A stretch of DNA of 64,000 nt. Origin: Undibacterium paludis (GTDB taxonomy: Bacteria; Pseudomonadota; Gammaproteobacteria; Burkholderiales; Burkholderiaceae_D). Below, in pieces: positions 17,639 through 27,390 of the stretch; the first letter of the stretch is position 1, and each line of letters starts with the position of its first letter. Below the pieces are notes generated by a model, which was not told the DNA's origin, searched no databases, and saw nothing but the letters and a program-made list of their open reading frames with translations. The stretch covers positions 206,684 to 270,683 of the forward strand of contig NZ_JAKZHX010000011.1 of the NCBI RefSeq assembly GCF_022568815.1, written 5' to 3'. The translations under genes were made by a program, and so were the position numbers.

Positions 17639-17756
17639 GACATAACTCCAGCTAGAACATTAAGCCTGAGGCAAAGTGAGATGCAGATATTGACATCAAG
17701 ACTGCAAACAAAACTGGCACTTCTCTTGTTTTTCTCTGTGGTGTAGCAGGGAATTC

Positions 17757-17806
17757 GAGCGGCATGCCGCTCGCCTGCGTAACGAAGACTGCCTGCAAGC
17801 AGTCTT
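17757..17806. repeat. Two adjacent palindromes between MBL and monooxygenase genes
   Basis: GAGCGGCATGCCGCTC (17757-17772) is a perfect 16-bp palindrome. It is followed by AAGACTGC / GCAGTCTT (17785-17806) around a 6-nt loop. There is no T-run as in a typical terminator. They may attenuate transcription between the two genes, or be remnants of a repeat family. Confidence 0.45.
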
Positions 17807-17843
17807 TCCACCCTCGGTGTCTTTGTGTTGAGAGGTCTTGACC

Positions 17844-18806
17844 TTACCCCTCCAAGCTCTTCCACATCTCCACATCCCGCTCAGCTGTCCACACGCGCGG
17901 GTCAGCATAACCGGATGCTTCATCAAAAGCCCGTGTCACGTCAAACGGCAGGCAATGATCAAAAATCACCCAGTGCCCGTACTTGGGTTTCAAGACGTTG
18001 TAAGTATTCTTGTAAATGGTATTGAGATCATGTTGCTGCTGCTGGCCTGCCTTGACACTGGCATACAGGTCGCTGATGAAGGCACGGGTTTCGCTCAGCC
18101 CGGCAGCTACCAGTTCTGGTGTGGTCAGTGCTGCTCCACGGCCAGGCACCAGTTTTTCTGCCTGCATTGCTTCCAGATTGCTCAGGGTTTGCGGCCAGTC
18201 TGAATAATAGGCGTCACCGGCATAAGGTGTTGCGCCGAATTCAACCAGGTCGCCAGAGAACAGGACTTTCTCTTGCGGCAGCCAGACGATGGTGTCGCCC
18301 TTGGTATGGCCACGCCCCACCTGCATGATTTTCACTTCGAGCTTGCCCAGCCAGAGCGACATCTCACCCTTGAAGGTGATCGTCGGCCAGGTCAGGCCGG
18401 GAACGCTTTCCACGGCGCGGAACAGGCGCGGGAAACGGCCTATTTCACTCTTCATATCAGCTTCACCGCGTTCCACGATCAGGTCATAGGTGTCGCGGCT
18501 GGCTATGATGTGTTCCAGGCCCTCGGCCACATAGCCGCTGGCCCCGAGTACGCGTACTGCATGGTAGTGCGACATCACTACGTACTTGATCGGTTTATCC
18601 GTCACTTCGCGGATGCGGCGGACCACATCCTGTGCCATGATGGGTGTAGCCTGGGTATCAATGACCATGACCGCATCGTCGCCGATGATGATGCCGGTAT
18701 TGGGGTCGCCCTCTGCTGTATAAGCATAGGCATGTTCGGATAACTGCTGGAAGCTGACCTTCTTTTCTTCCAAGTCCGCGTGGGAGGCAAATTGCTTGGT
18801 GCTCAT
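17844..18806 (-). CDS. Metallo-beta-lactamase-fold protein with altered metal motif
   Basis: 320 residues from the ATG at 18806, which has AAGG 8 nt upstream; an upstream TTG at 18839 is the alternative. The MBL fold is evident, but the usual HxHxDH motif reads HYHAVR (H80, H82, V84, R85), so the third and fourth positions are changed. Later motifs are kept: GRGHTKGDTIVW and LFSGDLVEFGATP. I recall the HYHAVRVLGAS form as shared by a subfamily in Burkholderiales, so it is probably not a decayed gene. It may hydrolyse a ring-cleavage or lactone product of the neighbouring monooxygenase. Confidence 0.85.
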   Translation of the reverse strand: MSTKQFASHADLEEKKVSFQQLSEHAYAYTAEGDPNTGIIIGDDAVMVIDTQATPIMAQDVVRRIREVTDKPIKYVVMSHYHAVRVLGASGYVAEGLEHIIASRDTYDLIVERGEADMKSEIGRFPRLFRAVESVPGLTWPTITFKGEMSLWLGKLEVKIMQVGRGHTKGDTIVWLPQEKVLFSGDLVEFGATPYAGDAYYSDWPQTLSNLEAMQAEKLVPGRGAALTTPELVAAGLSETRAFISDLYASVKAGQQQQHDLNTIYKNTYNVLKPKYGHWVIFDHCLPFDVTRAFDEASGYADPRVWTAERDVEMWKSLEG

Positions 18807-18941
18807 GTGGATGACCTTAACGATGTTTGATGTGCTCAATGATTGAGCAGATGATATGGAACAAGAATAAGCATTAATTCGTTATTTGTAAATGCATTTG
18901 TTAATAGTAAAATATATTCGTATCTAGACTGAGGGGCCGGT

Positions 18942-19727
18942 ATGACAGAAAAAATCAAGGAAAGACGTGGCATCGGTGCAATAGAAGTCGGTGGCCTGCT
19001 CCTGAATGCGTTGGTCAATTCTGGTCGCGCCCTGTCACTGGGCGACCTGGCGCGCGAAAGCGGCATGCCGGCATCCAAGGCACATGCCTACCTGGTTAGT
19101 TTTGGCAAACTCGGTCTGATAGAACAGGATGCCGCGACGGGAGCTTATCAACTGGGCCCCTTCGCCCTGCAAATGGGCCTGGTCAGCCTGCAGCAGATCA
19201 CCCCGGTCAAGCTGGCCATTCCCGAAGTCAATCGTCTGGCAGCCAGCATGGACCAGACTGTGGCACTGGCAGTGTGGGGCAGTCATGGCCCCACGGTAAT
19301 CTATATTGCAGAATCAAGCAGGCCCATACATGTCAATATGCACGCCGGTTCTGTGATGTCCATGCTGGGGACCGCGACCGGCCTGGTGTTTTCCGCTTTT
19401 TTGCCGAGCAATCTGGTGGACAAGGTCATCGTCCGTGAAATGCAGGACGAACAGGTGATAGGCCAGGCTGGTGTGCAAATGAGCAAACAGGATATTGCCG
19501 GTGTGCTCTCTGAAGTCAGGCAGCAGGGTTTGGCCAGGGCGCAGGGATTGCCCATCCCTGGCATCAATGCCTTGAGCGCTCCGGTATTCAACCATGCCCG
19601 GGCATTGAGCCTGGTGATGACAGCTACCGGGCCAAAAGGGTGTTTCGACACCAGCTGGGATGGCAAACTGGCAACTGCCCTGCGGGCCAGCGCTAGTCGT
19701 TTATCGCGTCAACTGGGTTATACATGA
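18942..19727 (+). CDS. IclR-family transcriptional regulator
   Basis: 261 residues. An N-terminal winged helix (about 15-75; LGDLARESGMPASKAHAYLVSFGKLGLI) and a C-terminal IclR effector domain (about 85-255) are both visible. It is divergent from the MBL gene with 135 nt between, and probably controls the MBL-monooxygenase-DUF2783 unit in response to an aromatic compound. That link is inferred from orientation. GAGG precedes the ATG. Confidence 0.9.
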   Translation: MTEKIKERRGIGAIEVGGLLLNALVNSGRALSLGDLARESGMPASKAHAYLVSFGKLGLIEQDAATGAYQLGPFALQMGLVSLQQITPVKLAIPEVNRLAASMDQTVALAVWGSHGPTVIYIAESSRPIHVNMHAGSVMSMLGTATGLVFSAFLPSNLVDKVIVREMQDEQVIGQAGVQMSKQDIAGVLSEVRQQGLARAQGLPIPGINALSAPVFNHARALSLVMTATGPKGCFDTSWDGKLATALRASASRLSRQLGYT

Positions 19728-19754
19728 CGGGAACATGCTTGCCCCGGTCATGGT

Positions 19755-20324
19755 TTATTGAACGGCCAGGGCTTTCTCGACGTCAGCTACCAGCTTCTTA
19801 TCGTCAGGTGCAGTGACGCTGGAATACGCAGCGACGACATGACCTTTGCGGTCTATCAGGTATTTGTAAAAATTCCACTTCGGTGTTGTACCGGTCGCTT
19901 TGATCAACTGCGCATGCAGGGGATTGACGTCCTTGCCCATGACAGAAGATTTGCTGAACATGGGGAATTTCACACCATAGGTATTGAAGCAAAAATCGGC
20001 AATCTGTTTGTCATTGCCTGGCTCCTGCTTGCCAAAATCATTGGATGGAAAGCCCAGCACTACCAGGCCCTGTTCAGCATACTTGGCGTACATTGCTTCC
20101 AGGCCTTCATATTGTTTGGTGAAGCCACAATAGCTTGCCGTATTGACGACCAGGGCGACCTTGCCCTTGTACTGACAAAGGTCTTGCGGCGCTTCATCTT
20201 GCAGGCGCTTGAATTTATGGTTCAGCACAGCAGGGCAGGAATCACCACTATCAGCCCAGGCGCCCATGGAACAACTGATCATACCCAGAAAAACAGCAAC
20301 TTGAATTGGTGTGCGTCGCAACAT
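19755..20324 (-). CDS. Exported glutathione peroxidase-family protein
   Basis: 189 residues. A signal peptide covers residues 1-24 (ending GAWA), so the protein acts in the periplasm, unlike the usual cytoplasmic BtuE/Gpx. Catalytic residues are present: C66 in NTASYCGFT (Cys, not selenocysteine), Q100 in NDFGKQEPG, and W150/N151 in KWNFYKYL. It likely reduces hydroperoxides using a thiol partner such as thioredoxin-like proteins, as most bacterial Cys-Gpx do. Confidence 0.92.
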   Translation of the reverse strand: MLRRTPIQVAVFLGMISCSMGAWADSGDSCPAVLNHKFKRLQDEAPQDLCQYKGKVALVVNTASYCGFTKQYEGLEAMYAKYAEQGLVVLGFPSNDFGKQEPGNDKQIADFCFNTYGVKFPMFSKSSVMGKDVNPLHAQLIKATGTTPKWNFYKYLIDRKGHVVAAYSSVTAPDDKKLVADVEKALAVQ

Positions 20325-20656
20325 GGTGAACTCCTGAAGAAGAGGATGTCATCTTAGCGCAGACTGCGGAAAATATATAGATTATGGATCAGCTTATTGC
20401 AGTTTAAAAAAATCCCCAGTACAGAGGCAAGGTAAAACGAAGACGCGCAATCCTTGTCAAGATTTGCAAGCCTGCGGTCTTTCACCTGCCTTTCTCCGGA
20501 CTTCCGTAGCCCTGTAGTGAATCTTCAAGTCCTGTTTTGCTCCAAAAACGTTTATGCAAAAAACATATATAAAACGGTGAAAGACTTCGTTTTAATTTAT
20601 AAGACCCCGATTTATTCTGTATTCCTCAGAAAAAATATGACTTTCAGGACCTACAG
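20325..20656. other. Divergent regulatory region before sbp
   Basis: 332 nt between the peroxidase and sulfate-binding-protein genes. The half nearer sbp is AT-rich and contains the AAAACG dyads listed separately. No gene was supportable. Confidence 0.5.
20545..20600 (+). promoter_or_regulatory. Candidate CysB-type operator of sbp
   Basis: AAAACG (20571-20576), 11 nt, then CGTTTT (20588-20593), flanked by TATA-rich arms. A third AAAACG half-site is at 20545-20550. The same half-sites, in the same orientation, occur before cysT. Both genes belong to the sulfate uptake regulon that CysB controls in other bacteria. Confidence 0.5.
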
Positions 20657-21670
20657 ATGACGATCAAAAAATTCTTACTTGGCACTATCCTTGCTGCGAC
20701 AGGCAGTATTGGCAGCGTTGCACTGGCAGCTGATGTCAGCTTGCTTAATGTATCTTACGACCCGACCCGCGAGCTGTATCAGGAGGTCAACCAGGCTTTC
20801 GCCAAGCAATGGAAGACCAAGACAGGTGACAATGTCACTATCAAGCAGTCACATGGTGGTTCTGGCAAGCAGGCGCGCGCCGTGATTGATGGACTTGATG
20901 CTGATGTGGTCACTCTGGCCCTGGCTTATGATACCGATGCCCTGGCAGAAAAAGGCCTCCTGGAGAAAGCCTGGCAAAAACGTTTGCCGCACAATGCGTC
21001 GCCTTATTCTTCGACCATCGTCTTCTTGGTGCGCAAGGGTAATCCCAAAGGTATCAAGGATTGGGGTGACATCATCAAACCCGGCGTGTCCGTGATAACA
21101 CCTAATCCAAAAACTTCAGGCGGTGCACGCTGGAATCACCTGGCAGCCTGGGGTTATGCCCTGAAATTGCCCGGCGGCAGCGAAGCAACAGCCAAGGACT
21201 TTTTGGCCAAACTGTACAAGAACGTACCTGTGCTGGATTCTGGCGCGCGAGGCGCCACCACGACTTTTGTCGAACGTGGCATAGGGGATGTCTTGCTGGC
21301 CTGGGAAAACGAAGCCTTGCTGGCGATCAAGGAACTCGGTCCGGACAAGGTAGAAATTGTTGCGCCGTCCACCAGCATACTGGCCGAACCTTCCATCGCT
21401 GTGGTCGATAAGGTCGTGGACCGTCGCGGCACGCGCAAAGTGGCTGAGGCTTATCTCAACTACCTGTACACCGATGAAGGACAGGATACGATAGCCAAGC
21501 ATTACTATCGCCCGACCACGGAAAAAGCGTCGAAAAAATATGCGGCGCAATTCCCCAAAGTGAAGCTGTTCACCATCGACGACACTTTTGGCGGCTGGAC
21601 CAAGGCGCAAAAAGATCACTTTGCCGACGGCGGGATTTTTGACCAGATTTACCAGCCAGGTAAAAAATAG
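20657..21670 (+). CDS. sbp: Periplasmic sulfate-binding protein of sulfate/thiosulfate ABC importer
   Basis: 337 residues. The signal peptide covers about 1-25 (cleavage after VALA). The body matches Sbp/Cys[46 protein letters not shown], and [19 protein letters not shown] lining the sulfate site. It delivers sulfate to CysT/CysW/CysA, encoded 8 kb downstream beyond the ssu genes. This separation of the binding protein from its transporter is worth noting. A dyad before it suggests CysB control. Confidence 0.95.
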   Translation: MTIKKFLLGTILAATGSIGSVALAADVSLLNVSYDPTRELYQEVNQAFAKQWKTKTGDNVTIKQSHGGSGKQARAVIDGLDADVVTLALAYDTDALAEKGLLEKAWQKRLPHNASPYSSTIVFLVRKGNPKGIKDWGDIIKPGVSVITPNPKTSGGARWNHLAAWGYALKLPGGSEATAKDFLAKLYKNVPVLDSGARGATTTFVERGIGDVLLAWENEALLAIKELGPDKVEIVAPSTSILAEPSIAVVDKVVDRRGTRKVAEAYLNYLYTDEGQDTIAKHYYRPTTEKASKKYAAQFPKVKLFTIDDTFGGWTKAQKDHFADGGIFDQIYQPGKK

Positions 21671-21723
21671 TTTTGCACTGACAACAGGATCGAAGACCGC
21701 ACATCAGTCAAGGAGGATAATTC

Positions 21724-22296
21724 ATGAGTATCTTGCTGCTATCGGGAAGTCCGTCTTTCCCTTCGCGCTCGGCTCGTCTGCTGCAATTCGTTGGTGAAAA
21801 ACTCAACGAACTGGGGCAACGCACCAGCAGTCTGCATGTCAGGGATCTGCCGGCACAAGCTCTGCTCCACGCTGATTTCAGCTGTCCTGAACTGGCAACG
21901 GCCAAAGCTTCGCTGGCCAAGGCAGATGCGATCGTTATCGCAACCCCTATCTACAAGGCTGCGTATAGTGGTTTGCTGAAAAGTTTTCTCGATATCCTGC
22001 CGCAAGAGGGATTGGAGGGCAAGCTGGTCTTGCCCCTGGCAACCGGTGGCAGCCAGTCCCATATGCTGGCCCTTGATTATGGTTTGCGGCCGGTGCTGGC
22101 TGCTCTGGCAGCCCGTCATATCCTGCCCAGCATTTATGCCACCGATGCACAGGTGAGCTGGTCAGAACTGCACGGGCTGGAGCTTGACGCTGCAATCCAG
22201 AAGCGGGTACAGGACGGTGTGCGCATGCTGCTGGAAAGTCTGTTGATTTCGCATCGCTATGCGCCAGCTTCACAGGTAGTCAGTCTGCCTTGCTGA
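21724..22296 (+). CDS. ssuE: NADPH-dependent FMN reductase for sulfonate use
   Basis: 190 residues with the flavodoxin-like NADPH:FMN reductase pattern: LLSGSPSFPSRSARLL at the start for the flavin phosphate, then ATPIYKAAYSGLLKSFLD. It supplies FMNH2 to the alkanesulfonate monooxygenase SsuD, encoded three genes on. AGGAGG lies well placed before the ATG. The gene is 53 nt after sbp. Confidence 0.93.
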   Translation: MSILLLSGSPSFPSRSARLLQFVGEKLNELGQRTSSLHVRDLPAQALLHADFSCPELATAKASLAKADAIVIATPIYKAAYSGLLKSFLDILPQEGLEGKLVLPLATGGSQSHMLALDYGLRPVLAALAARHILPSIYATDAQVSWSELHGLELDAAIQKRVQDGVRMLLESLLISHRYAPASQVVSLPC

Positions 22297-22390
22297 CGCT
22301 GCCTGCCAGGTAAGCCAAATATTTACGTCATCTCTGACATGCCGGCACGCCTGGCAGGGGGAAGTCTTGTCCTAAATTTGAAAGTGGAAT

Positions 22391-23392
22391 ATGAGTCGCG
22401 ATAACAACAAGCACACCGTAACGATAAAAAATGAGCTCAAGCGCCGTAGCCTGGCCAGGTTGTCTGCCCTGACGGCAACTGCATTGAGCGTGGTTTTGCC
22501 CAAGGCATTTGCCCAGAATAAGCCAGCCAGCAGCCTGCGCATAGGCTTCCAGAAGTACGGCACGCTGACTTTGCTGAAGGGTACCGGTGCGTTGGAGAAA
22601 CGTCTGGCGCCACTGGGAGTCGAGGTCAGATGGACAGAATTCCCTGCTGGTCCGCAGTTGCTGGAAGGTTTGAATGTAGGCAGCATCGATTTTGGTACGA
22701 CAGGCGAAGCGCCCCCCATCTTTGCCCAGGCCGCTGGTGCTGACTTGCTGTATGTTGGTAACGAGCCGCCCGCGCCAACGGCTGAAGCCATCATTGTTCC
22801 CAAAAATTCAATCCTGAAAACTGCGGCTGATCTCAAGGGTAAAAAAATTGTCCTCAACAAGGGATCGAATGTCCATTACTTGCTGGTTAAGGTACTGGAG
22901 AAAGCCGGACTCAACTACAAGGATGTTGAAGTCGTCTTCTTGCCGCCGGCAGATGCTCGCGCCGCCTTCGAGCGCGGTAGTGTTGATGCCTGGGCGATCT
23001 GGGATCCTTTTCTTGCCGCCGCAGAAAAGCAGCTTGGCGCCAGGGTACTGGTGGATGGCAAAGGCGCAGTCAGCAATCACCAGTTTTATCTGGCGGCGCG
23101 GTCTTATGCTCAAAAACATGCAGACATCTTGCGCATCACGCTGGAAGAACTGGCCAAGGTGGATGAATGGGGCGCAAAGAACCTGAAAGAGGTGACAACG
23201 ATTCTGGCAGCACAGATCGGGCTGGACAACAGCATAGTCGAACTTTCTACGACGCGCTTTGGCTTTGGCGTGAAACCCCTGACTGAGCAGGTCATCAAGG
23301 AACAACAAAGCATTGCTGACACCTTTGCTGAACTGAAATTGATACCCAGGCGTATCAATATCAGGGATGCGGTCCTGTCCATCAAGTCTTGA
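22391..23392 (+). CDS. ssuA: Aliphatic sulfonate-binding protein (copy 1)
   Basis: 333 residues. The N-terminal signal (about 1-38) contains KRRSLARL before the hydrophobic part, possibly a Tat-type signal. The mature part has the SsuA/TauA pattern: RIGFQKYGTLTLLK, FPAGPQLLEGLNVGSIDFG, EAPPIFAQAAG and DARAAFERGSVDAWAIWDPF. It captures alkanesulfonates in the periplasm for SsuC/SsuB. A related second copy follows 19 nt later. Confidence 0.92.
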   Translation: MSRDNNKHTVTIKNELKRRSLARLSALTATALSVVLPKAFAQNKPASSLRIGFQKYGTLTLLKGTGALEKRLAPLGVEVRWTEFPAGPQLLEGLNVGSIDFGTTGEAPPIFAQAAGADLLYVGNEPPAPTAEAIIVPKNSILKTAADLKGKKIVLNKGSNVHYLLVKVLEKAGLNYKDVEVVFLPPADARAAFERGSVDAWAIWDPFLAAAEKQLGARVLVDGKGAVSNHQFYLAARSYAQKHADILRITLEELAKVDEWGAKNLKEVTTILAAQIGLDNSIVELSTTRFGFGVKPLTEQVIKEQQSIADTFAELKLIPRRINIRDAVLSIKS

Positions 23393-23411
23393 ATTTAGCC
23401 ACGATTTCATC

Positions 23412-24386
23412 ATGATGACCTACATTGATCTGCGCCGTGCCTTGCTTGTCTTGATCGTGGCAGTCTTGTTGCCTGCGAGCAGTTTTGCTGCACTTGCTGT
23501 GACTGATGCACCCAGGGAATTGCGCATAGGTTTCCAGAAAAGTTCAGTCAATCTGAGCCTGCTTAAACACAGGCAGGCATTAGAGCAGCAATTGAAGGGT
23601 GTCAAGGTCAGCTGGTTTGAATTTACTGCTGGTCCGCAAATGCTGGAAGCGCTGTCTGTTGGCAGCATCGATTTTGCCACGACTGGTGAACCACCTCCGA
23701 TCTTTGCCCAGGCGGCTGGCAGCAATCTGGTGTATGTCGGCGCTGAACCGGCCAAGCCCGGCGTCAGTGCCATCCTGGTCAAACCGGACTCAGTCATTCG
23801 CACACTGGCAGATTTGAAGGGCAAGAAGATCGCTTTTCAAAAAGGATCAAGCGCCCACTACCATGTCTTGCGTGCCATCCAGCAAGCGGGCTTGCAATGG
23901 TCGGATATAACACCTGTCTACCTGGCGCCTGCCGATGCGCGTGCCGCTTTTGAACGTGGCAGTGTCGACGTCTGGGCAATCTGGGACCCGTATTGGGCGG
24001 CTATAGAACAAAGTACACAGGTCAGGATATTGGCGACAGGCAAGGGACTGGTCAATAACCTTTCGCACTACCTGTCTGCCCGCAGCTTTGCCGACAAATA
24101 TCCCAAGGTAATACAACTGCTATTTGAAGAACTGACTCGCAGCGACAGTCTTGTGCAAACCAACCGCAAAGAAGCTGTCGCCATCATCGCTGCCAGTACA
24201 GGGCTGGACAAACCGACCATAGCCAGTTTTCTGGAACGCAGGCCACGTTCGCCAGTGGTGTATCTGACCCAGAACATCATTGATGAGCAGCAAAAAGTGG
24301 CAGACAACTTTTATCAGCAGAAACTGATACCCAAGGCAGTCAATGTCAGGGATGCGGCCTGGTTGCCGCCGGGCGCAAAACTGTAA
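23412..24386 (+). CDS. ssuA: Aliphatic sulfonate-binding protein (copy 2, tandem paralogue)
   Basis: 324 residues from the ATG at 23412 (ATG at 23415 also possible); a longer frame to 23367 would overlap copy 1. The signal peptide ends near SSFAA. It shares most diagnostic segments with copy 1 (RIGFQKSSVNLSLLK, AGPQMLEALSVGSIDF, GEPPPIFAQAAGS, DARAAFERGSVDVWAIWDPY) but differs along much of its length. This suggests an old duplication with changed ligand range. It probably uses the same permease and ATPase. Confidence 0.9.
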   Translation: MMTYIDLRRALLVLIVAVLLPASSFAALAVTDAPRELRIGFQKSSVNLSLLKHRQALEQQLKGVKVSWFEFTAGPQMLEALSVGSIDFATTGEPPPIFAQAAGSNLVYVGAEPAKPGVSAILVKPDSVIRTLADLKGKKIAFQKGSSAHYHVLRAIQQAGLQWSDITPVYLAPADARAAFERGSVDVWAIWDPYWAAIEQSTQVRILATGKGLVNNLSHYLSARSFADKYPKVIQLLFEELTRSDSLVQTNRKEAVAIIAASTGLDKPTIASFLERRPRSPVVYLTQNIIDEQQKVADNFYQQKLIPKAVNVRDAAWLPPGAKL

Positions 24387-24416
24387 GCATGACAGCCAAC
24401 ACAGCAAGGAGCAAAG

Positions 24417-25568
24417 ATGAGTTTGAACATATTCTGGTTTATACCCACCCATGGTGATAGCCGTTATCTTGGCACCACACACGGTGCACGTCAGATCAAT
24501 CATGATTATCTGCGTCAGATTGCCGTCGCTGCAGATACTCAGGGTTATGATGGTGTCCTGTTACCGACCGGACGCTCTTGCGAAGATGCATGGGTTGTTG
24601 CATCCAGCCTGATCAGTGCAACCACGCGTTTGAAATTTCTGGTGGCGATACGTCCCGGCATGAGCAGCCTTGGTCTGTCTGTGCGCATGGCGTCCACCTT
24701 TGACCGTCTGTCAAATGGGCGTTTGCTGATCAATATCGTAACCGGTGGCGACCAGGGCGAACTGGAGGCTGATGGCCTGTTTGCCGACCATGAAAAGCGC
24801 TACGAAATCACGGAAGAATTCTTGCGTATCTGGCGCGCTTCTTTGGCTGGCGAAGGGGGCGATGCCGGTTATGATTTTGCAGGCCGGCACCTGACCGTCA
24901 AGGGTGCCAAAACCCTGTTCCCGTCAGTGCAAAAACCTTATCCGCCCTTGTATTTTGGCGGCTCATCCGAGCCTGCCCATGAACTGGCTGCCGAGCAGGT
25001 TGATGTCTACCTGACCTGGGGTGAGCCGCCAGCTGCCGTAGCCGCCAAGATCGCCGACATGCGTGCCCGTGCCGCCAGACACGGGCGGACGTTACGCTTT
25101 GGCATACGCCTGCACGTGATCGTCCGAGAAACCAGTGAAGAAGCCTGGCAGGCGGCGGAAGACCTGATACGTTATGTCGATGATGAAGTCATTGCACGTG
25201 CCCAAAAAGCATTTGCAAAAATGGATTCAGTTGGCCAGCAACGCATGGTTGCCCTGCACGGCGGCAAGCGCGACAAGCTGGAAGTCTCGCCCAATCTGTG
25301 GGCCGGTGTTGGCCTGGTGCGCGGCGGCGCCGGTACTGCCCTGGTAGGGGACCCTGAAACTGTGGCAGCACGCATCAGGGAATATGCTGATCTTGGGATT
25401 GATACCTTCATCTTCTCGGGTTATCCGCACCTGGAAGAATCTTACCGTTTTGCCGAACTGGTGTTTCCGCTGATAGGCAAATCTGTTCCTGGTGTCACCA
25501 GCAGCCTGACCGGGCCATTTGGTGAAGTCATGGCAAATGGCATCGTGCCCAAGGTGTCACAAAGTTAG
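24417..25568 (+). CDS. ssuD: FMNH2-dependent alkanesulfonate monooxygenase
   Basis: 383 residues, the family length. It is a bacterial-luciferase-like TIM barrel: [17 protein letters not shown] at the start, [13 protein letters not shown], and [29 protein letters not shown] are SsuD signatures. It cleaves the C-S bond of alkanesulfonates with O2 and reduced FMN from SsuE, releasing sulfite and an aldehyde. It lies 30 nt after ssuA copy 2 and 8 nt before ssuC. Confidence 0.95.
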   Translation: MSLNIFWFIPTHGDSRYLGTTHGARQINHDYLRQIAVAADTQGYDGVLLPTGRSCEDAWVVASSLISATTRLKFLVAIRPGMSSLGLSVRMASTFDRLSNGRLLINIVTGGDQGELEADGLFADHEKRYEITEEFLRIWRASLAGEGGDAGYDFAGRHLTVKGAKTLFPSVQKPYPPLYFGGSSEPAHELAAEQVDVYLTWGEPPAAVAAKIADMRARAARHGRTLRFGIRLHVIVRETSEEAWQAAEDLIRYVDDEVIARAQKAFAKMDSVGQQRMVALHGGKRDKLEVSPNLWAGVGLVRGGAGTALVGDPETVAARIREYADLGIDTFIFSGYPHLEESYRFAELVFPLIGKSVPGVTSSLTGPFGEVMANGIVPKVSQS

Positions 25569-25576
25569 GAGACAAT

Positions 25577-26452
25577 ATGGGACCGCTCATCACGGAAGTA
25601 GCAGAATTTTCTGGTGAATACAGATATGGTTTCTTTCACTACGGCGGTGCAACAGACAGCGTGCAACTTCGTCGCCTGGCGGTTCGCTGGATGAAAAAAC
25701 TGTTGCCATGGCTGGTGCCTGCCGCACTGATCATTTTTTGGGAAGTAGCCGCACGCGCCGGCTGGTTATCCAGCCGTATTCTGCCAGAGCCCTGGGCTGT
25801 CGTGCAGGCATTCTGGCAACTGACGGTGTCAGGCGAAATCTGGACGCATGCAAGGACCAGCCTGTGGCGTGCCACCAGCGGCTTTGCCATCGGTGGTGGT
25901 CTTGGTTTGTTACTGGGCTTGCTGACCGGTAGTTTCCGCTTTGCAGAAACCCTGCTCGATACCACTTTGCAGATGGTCAGAAATATTCCGGCCCTGGCTC
26001 TGATCCCGCTGGTGATCCTGTGGTTTGGTATTGATGAGTCGGCAAAATTGTTTCTGGTTTCGGTGGGTGTATTTTTCCCGGTCTATCTGAACACCTTCCA
26101 TGGCATACGCACTGTGGACAAGAGCTTGATAGAGATGGCGCAAAGCTATGGCCTGTCTGGCTGGTCCCTGTATCGCAATGTGATCTTGCCCGGTGCCTTG
26201 CCATCGATACTGGTCGGCGTACGTTTTTCACTGGGTCTGGTCTGGGTCTTGCTGATCGTGGCTGAGACCATTTCTGCCCAGGCGGGTATCGGTTATATGA
26301 CCATGAACGCACGTGAATTCCTGCAAACCGATGTGGTGCTGGTCGGCATATTGTTATATGCCTTGTTGGGGAAACTCGCAGATGTTCTGTCGCGCGGGCT
26401 TGAACATTATTGCCTGCGCTGGCATCCGTCTTATCAGAGGAGGGCTGGGTGA
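25577..26452 (+). CDS. ssuC: Sulfonate ABC transporter permease
   Basis: 291 residues. The ATG at 25577 has AGGAG 7 nt upstream, which favours it although it adds about 38 residues before the usual SsuC N-terminus ([10 protein letters not shown]). About six membrane segments follow. The cytoplasmic EAA-type loop is [28 protein letters not shown]. It forms the channel for sulfonates. The stop overlaps the ssuB start as TGATG. Confidence 0.93.
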   Translation: MGPLITEVAEFSGEYRYGFFHYGGATDSVQLRRLAVRWMKKLLPWLVPAALIIFWEVAARAGWLSSRILPEPWAVVQAFWQLTVSGEIWTHARTSLWRATSGFAIGGGLGLLLGLLTGSFRFAETLLDTTLQMVRNIPALALIPLVILWFGIDESAKLFLVSVGVFFPVYLNTFHGIRTVDKSLIEMAQSYGLSGWSLYRNVILPGALPSILVGVRFSLGLVWVLLIVAETISAQAGIGYMTMNAREFLQTDVVLVGILLYALLGKLADVLSRGLEHYCLRWHPSYQRRAG

Positions 26453-27360
26453 TGCGTCAATTTCCGGAATTCAACATGGGCACCATTGCAGAAATTGTTG
26501 CCTTGCGTGAAGAACTTGATGGTGGCTGGGCGCAGGAGGAGGGGGAAAATGCATCTGCAGGAACAGTGAGGCCTGACCATGGCGTTGCACTTGATCTGCT
26601 CAGCATCAAAAAATCCTACCAGGGGCGTCAGGTATTGCAGTCGCTCGATTTGCAGATTGAGGCTGGCGAATTTGTTGCAGTCATCGGTCGTAGTGGTTGC
26701 GGTAAAAGTACCTTGCTTCGCCTGATTGCAGGCCTGGAGCAATCCGACGGTGGTCGTCTGGAGTTTTCCGGCAGCCAGTCCGGATTAAAACCCGACATAC
26801 GGGTGATGTTTCAGGATTCGCGTCTGTTGCCGTGGAAAACGGTACTTGACAATGTAGCCCTGGGCCTGGGGCGCAAACGTGACAAGGCGCTTCATGCACT
26901 GTATCAGGTTGCTCTGACGGAGCGTGCTGACGAGTGGCCATCTGTTCTTTCAGGTGGCCAGCGTCAACGCGTTGCGCTGGCAAGGGCGCTGGTGCACGAG
27001 CCGCAGCTGTTATTGCTTGACGAGCCCTTGGGTGCGCTTGATGCATTGACACGCATAGAAATGCAAGCCCTGATCGAAGACCTCTGGCAGCGACGGGGTT
27101 TTACCGCTGTCTTGGTCACGCATGACGTGCAAGAGGCTATTGCCCTGGCCGACAGGGTGATACTGATAGAGGAGGGCCAGGTCACACTGGATGTCAGGGT
27201 AGATTTGCCGCGACCACGTGCGCGTGGCAATCCCAGATTTGCAGAGCTGGAAGAGCAGATTTTACACAGAGTATTACAAAAGCCATCGCCCGTCCCTGAT
27301 ACCGAATTTGGTGATCTGTCACTGCTGCGTACTGTGCATCAGGTGACATGGGCGATATAA
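26452..27360 (+). CDS. ssuB: Sulfonate ABC transporter ATP-binding protein
   Basis: 302 residues from the ATG at 26452, chosen because it overlaps the ssuC stop and has AGGAGG upstream; the frame extends back to 26410. It has an N-terminal extension of about 45 residues before the ABC domain. Walker A is GRSGCGKST (near 79-87), the signature is [14 protein letters not shown], and Walker B is [12 protein letters not shown]. It energises SsuC. The N-terminal extension and a C-terminal tail beyond the ABC core are longer than in E. coli SsuB. Confidence 0.93.
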   Translation: MRQFPEFNMGTIAEIVALREELDGGWAQEEGENASAGTVRPDHGVALDLLSIKKSYQGRQVLQSLDLQIEAGEFVAVIGRSGCGKSTLLRLIAGLEQSDGGRLEFSGSQSGLKPDIRVMFQDSRLLPWKTVLDNVALGLGRKRDKALHALYQVALTERADEWPSVLSGGQRQRVALARALVHEPQLLLLDEPLGALDALTRIEMQALIEDLWQRRGFTAVLVTHDVQEAIALADRVILIEEGQVTLDVRVDLPRPRARGNPRFAELEEQILHRVLQKPSPVPDTEFGDLSLLRTVHQVTWAI

Positions 27361-27390
27361 ATTTTTACTACCCAGTTTTAAGGAAGCATC

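Noticed and set aside
18273..18743. 156-residue plus-strand frame inside the MBL gene
   Set aside because: Antisense to a well supported coding region; no protein features.
19728..19754. Imperfect ATGAC/GTCAT stem between iclR and the peroxidase gene
   Set aside because: Stem has a bulge and no T-run on either side; not strong enough to call a terminator.
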